A DNA stretch of 64,000 nt, taken from NCBI GenBank assembly GCA_947649125.1, contig CANSQL010000004.1, positions 1 to 64,000 on the forward strand, in the 5' to 3' direction. The position numbers were made by a program, and so were the translations under genes. The DNA comes from an uncultured Erysipelotrichaceae bacterium. Its GTDB lineage: Bacteria > Bacillota_I > Bacilli_A > Erysipelotrichales > Erysipelotrichaceae. Shown one piece after another: positions 63,001 to 64,000 of this stretch. The notes beneath the pieces are model-generated. The model was not told where the DNA came from. It searched no databases and worked only from the letters and a program-made list of their open reading frames with translations. How positions within the stretch are numbered: position 1 is the first letter of the stretch; each line of letters opens with the position of its first letter.

Positions 63001-63250
63001 ATAGGCCAAGTCGTATATCTCCTCCTTGCCCCATCAATAAGATATCACTATTTATCGTCTTTATTGCCTCCATAACCACATCCTTGTTCTCGAAGGAGCC
63101 AAAAACAACTTTACTGCCTGAAGCAGCCGTATTTCTTGTTACAAGCGCCGTAGTTCCCTTGCCGTTTGCGCTCAAATGCTCAGAAATGAAAGCATTTCCT
63201 GTCGCTAATATTATCATCGCAAACATCATAATCGCAATTTTTTTCCACAT
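57077..63250 (-). CDS. giant repeat-rich surface protein with TSP3-like calcium repeats and C-terminal anchor
   Basis: 2057 residues: signal peptide (about 1-30), an N-terminal domain, a long array of cadherin- and Ig-like beta modules (recurring TVKKxI/ITVKKK strands, an MBG-like module near 1420-1520), then calcium-binding repeats of the thrombospondin type 3 kind (DxDGDGxPDxN, about 1720-1960). The end has GANTGDNTN, a loose LPxTG-like motif, a membrane helix (about 2026-2046) and a basic tail, so it is wall- or membrane-bound. It is likely an adhesin or spacer protein. A terminator follows. Confidence 0.87.
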   Translation of the reverse strand: MWKKIAIMMFAMIILATGNAFISEHLSANGKGTTALVTRNTAASGSKVVFGSFENKDVVMEAIKTINSDILLMGQGGDIRLGLCNMAVCDAKTLSYNNTTLYVVENEINMNLSASVRKALNGNVFIPTESDIQDGGTLGLNRDLRKDLSIPFYGPTAGIQPTFYWRGIPMTYTISNRAVLLKKDNYDLTYDGFLEVPVYGAGDGWLVVPHTERGGICLMNTGTTTNGYQEPSTLCACNVNGAIQRAYVIRPAVKLNEDKVAFALDVNTNGNTLTAIDPASSSDLLKLRIYDSAIGTISVTDENKSVAKGDKIKIPYSNADPSKHISALFYNASNQIIYYQNFSGKPAAGTLEIETTNLPLGNYGIKLVNEEFTGDNQPSAVSQFSSAYNVKIVNPHNITYTKTPQSGATAGDYEFSKNVNAGQAVGKVSVNPLGVTPLVYDLIGDGDNSYQNFEIDGLDSNNASSNTPLNVKIKSDAPDLVNGGLKAGTYKFCITAVDDNGYPVDNAGNPTEKVCTSFEVKKTNPTISFDNDDQGTTYVSGSADSTTTHSEHAKHTNKDKDAEDVEIEYSFVSGSSNIISSGLPFTSSNAGDNADIIFAANATGSIVIQAKVPATDNYEAVTTTKTITLQLGLTANYVETKTNIKAGSAEAKPPLSYSQSYRIGYVDTSGGVMPYSYSLPSGKGHNGSFYIDSSGNVYVNQGVGTNGLTPGEYEIEIEVKDSTSPTKMSTTVKKKIVISAAELNGVGWEDPKNIGKTLSSNVYEITYDPSGEPSNGGMFHTKLIETKTGALNNTVIKYTLEPEPNDVLSISGSNTIQATVKKASDDTTKNKVKIKAHITGGIYGSTGVDTELIVNVKKYPQTIEFKDTGLLKLPVGGECVSVPAEITSDHHKKDEEIQYTSSSTSTNPPFTINTEGKVCPTGNKDDAGSATLTGTLNGDDNYETAITQTGRVIQIYVPGNIEVTGSIEDGGAEGVTYTPDTILKKALYTSANPNGGTAKKDTAVAQVSVSSSTFAKSKETGNKNADAKYFTVSSTGYILLNQNITAEDLNNHGTGNKYYIQVDVTDNNKNTRTVDIIIVIENADADFYFIDPITGAKLSLTDTYGTKNVPVYKKTYEPNGTIDVKANIDSTYSEVTIAESPGIDVAEDVIEHNNLNHFDIINASDPDGDYSDGGDAYVKACMAAHDGYAAQCIYAKAVIEKADQSDFAFVNKPKWTIGKTVATIQPTYNGKKTSGDVLLKSSDDTIAEVQPPKEGEDQSFKTTGKAGTLTLTATAPEDRNYKEKEVTTILEVTEKPPTTLQLYAEPMMYGDEDKTAKIISGYKKGIPAYFYVDDTDILEIDSTAINDKERDKIKAVGSGQVTIKVCQTNEPFDPKTDDCNAIGGDYGEVTITVKKKPITLTYEDEEIYVGEPFPQYKFKELSATAFAFNDSIADFPIPKNTSAKKNGISIKDTKTKGSYDITGKYAEKELSGNTEHYDIKIESGTLTIKQDEPSNNWYHLEDPNGDIVSSEIWHNYIVDVVIDEVNASADAGTYDQISNTNTFTNVDKQRFTVTKEDDNKTDIYFRIDPNGTSPHKGAISEKIEDHVKIDMTNPKVVSITGYPVNDDGLSNLLNEITLGHYFKPGVKVEIKTDDPQPQSGKTVKVSGIKEVSYQVYELDGEGLMTSTTPIQEDTAVPGTNKISSFKINNIGNYRVCATTVDNATNESIEKCSDLNIKKIDVDVDGDGKPDFNDPDGDGCPDLNIKWKDPNNPDKWIVINGDRDYDGIPDINIDSDGDGKPDLNVDTDGDGKPDLNLVILKKSDWKPTKCVKADIDNGILEEYCTGTTVEPIINVDTDGDGIPNINIDNKGDFKPHLNIAKDGETPTINLVEIHEWKPKKDYKTGKFTYDSIGKDIKPELNIDTDGDGRPDVNLDLDGDGEADINIDIEGDGIPDIDIDSDGDGIPDVNVDNDGDGKPDENIIEIKEWKPGRDVDGDIPYDTMEDFGNPDDPNTPKDEPDDGPDTSVKGVYNPVTSMGGANTGDNTNIFFIISTMFISLAGMLYMIFRIKNKRNLKDL
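57370..58100 (-). repeat. coding tandem repeats of the DxDGDGxPD type
   Basis: About a dozen 24-39 base units encoding (N/D)xDxDGDGxPDxN recur in two blocks (57370-57550 and 57730-58100) separated by less regular units with EWKP segments. Units differ in third positions, so they are old rather than newly duplicated. Such repeats bind calcium and stiffen the stalk. Confidence 0.8.
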
Positions 63251-63277
63251 AAACTTTTCCCTTCCTTCTTACCGTCT

Positions 63278-63397
63278 GTCTACAAAGGTAGACTTTAAGA
63301 AATAGGGAAAAAAAGGACAAAAATGTATGCTTTATAAAGAAAAAACATACGTTTCGCTATCAGAAACATATGTCTATAATTGTCTGCTTTAAGAAAT
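63278..63397 (-). promoter_or_regulatory. leader of the giant surface protein gene with hairpin and repeats
   Basis: The 319-bp gap (63251-63569) holds a palindrome GTCTAC-AAAG-GTAGAC (63278-63293), an 11-bp direct repeat CTTTAAGAAAT (63293-63303 and 63387-63397) and, between them, a minus-strand terminator-like hairpin (63345-63373, 11-bp stem with six T). A TATAAT-like box lies near 63405. Together they look like a regulated leader with a possible early stop. No gene is seen here. Confidence 0.45.
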
Positions 63398-63546
63398 AAA
63401 AACATTATATTTTGTATGTTTTTATCATTTTTATACAAAACTGCAAAGCTCATATTATAGAGTGTACTTGATCTGCATTTGTTCGCAGTGATTATATTTT
63501 TTTCACATATCATCTAAATACAAGCATATCATAACACCGACAGCCA

Positions 63547-63571
63547 CAAAAAAGGATGTGCATGACATCCT
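63547..63571 (-). terminator. terminator of the membrane protein gene at the right edge
   Basis: Stem AGGATGT/ACATCCT followed by six T on the minus strand, overlapping the stop codon region. Confidence 0.8.
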
Positions 63572-64000
63572 ACTTATAAGCTACACGGTTAAATTCCCTT
63601 TTCATCAACAAACTGCTTGAAATAAAGCCGCCCAATAATAAAACTGCTGAAATATCATAGCTTTGATTACGCATCATGTAAACAATCAAAACACTGATCA
63701 CAAGCATAAAGGAATCGATGATAAACGTATTGGTTGTAAAATTCCAACGCTTAATGATTTTTCTGCGCTGATAAATACCTACAGCCACAAAGAATGCAGA
63801 AAACAAGGCGATGGATAAATCTACAAGAAAACCCAGTAAATAGCTTTCCGTAAATACCTCACGCAAGAAATAACAAACCACGGCGGCAAAAAGATACATG
63901 ATGAAACCGCTGAATTGAAATCCTTCACTTTCCTTCATCTTACGAAGTTCCAGCTGACCTGCATAATCAACCTTTTGCTTAAGACTATTCAGATAAGCCT
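63570..64000 (-). CDS. membrane protein, 5' end outside the window
   Basis: The frame has four hydrophobic segments (about FIMYLFAAVVCYFL, FLVDLSIALFSAFFVAVG, FIIDSFMLVISVLIVYM and AVLLLGGFISSSLLM). It remains open to the window edge with AYLNSLKQKVDYAGQLELRK before the first ATG at 63938, which lacks a ribosome-binding site, so the true start is most likely upstream. The preceding part is charged and soluble. Family unknown. Confidence 0.7.
   Translation of the reverse strand, partial: AYLNSLKQKVDYAGQLELRKMKESEGFQFSGFIMYLFAAVVCYFLREVFTESYLLGFLVDLSIALFSAFFVAVGIYQRRKIIKRWNFTTNTFIIDSFMLVISVLIVYMMRNQSYDISAVLLLGGFISSSLLMKREFNRVAYK

Noticed and set aside
63295-63513. 72-codon frame upstream of the giant surface protein
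   Set aside because: It runs over the leader hairpin and repeats, lacks a ribosome-binding site and is rich in Phe/Lys/Ile as expected for AT-rich non-coding DNA.
1-64000. CRISPR array or insertion sequence
   Set aside because: I saw no regularly spaced direct repeats with unique spacers, and no transposase gene; the repeated DNA at 57370-58100 is coding.

Overview
The window comes from a low-GC Gram-positive (Firmicutes) chromosome. The evidence is strong Shine-Dalgarno sites, lipobox and C-terminal-anchor surface proteins, and a Firmicutes-type siphophage. The host gene set (dockerin-bearing M60 protease with a cohesin partner, giant repeat-rich surface protein, NagB) suggests a gut or oral, mucin-associated member, perhaps Erysipelotrichia. 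That placement is inference; no rRNA or marker gene is present.

Layout. (1) 1-2420: a DUF885 lipoprotein gene (-) and a tRNA cluster Ser-Asp-Gly (+) with its own promoter. (2) 2404-41030: a near-complete 38.6-kb prophage inserted in the 3' end of tRNA-Gly. It is bounded by a 19-bp direct repeat, and the diverged repeat continues through a copy of the tRNA terminator. Integrase (+) lies next to attL. Then come a two-gene accessory module with its own promoter (membrane protein plus a 21-residue ORF), the lysis cassette, tail, head, portal and terminase genes, a 0.7-kb structured non-coding region, an ArpU-like late regulator, replication genes (SNF2-like helicase with a frameshift at its Walker A motif, VRR-NUC, VirE-type primase-helicase, family A polymerase, DUF2815, DUF2800), many small early genes, and two complete divergent repressor/Cro-type switches before attR. 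Almost all phage genes read on the minus strand, from the switch region toward the lysis genes. (3) 41031-64000: host DNA again. It holds a small membrane protein, a cohesin-like membrane-anchored protein and a 1721-residue dockerin/M60 protease in one operon, TfoX-N, MazF with a YdcC-like lipoprotein relative, a GNAT, cysE-cysK behind a cysteine-rich leader peptide, LUD and gamma-carbonic-anhydrase-like genes, nagB, an aldose epimerase, tRNA-Thr, a 2057-residue surface protein, and a membrane protein cut by the window edge.

How the parts work together. The prophage has a standard temperate siphophage programme, with the late operon probably started in the structured region between terS and the ArpU-like gene. 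Its unusual features are two convergent structured RNAs in that region, an ADP-ribosyltransferase domain fused to a minor head protein, a short antisense-type RNA in the second switch, and the accessory module next to int. In the host part, the secreted protease and the membrane-bound cohesin look like a docking pair for mucin-type glycoprotein breakdown, with NagB and the epimerase able to take amino sugars and hexoses onward. The cysteine operon appears to be sensed through translation of its leader peptide.
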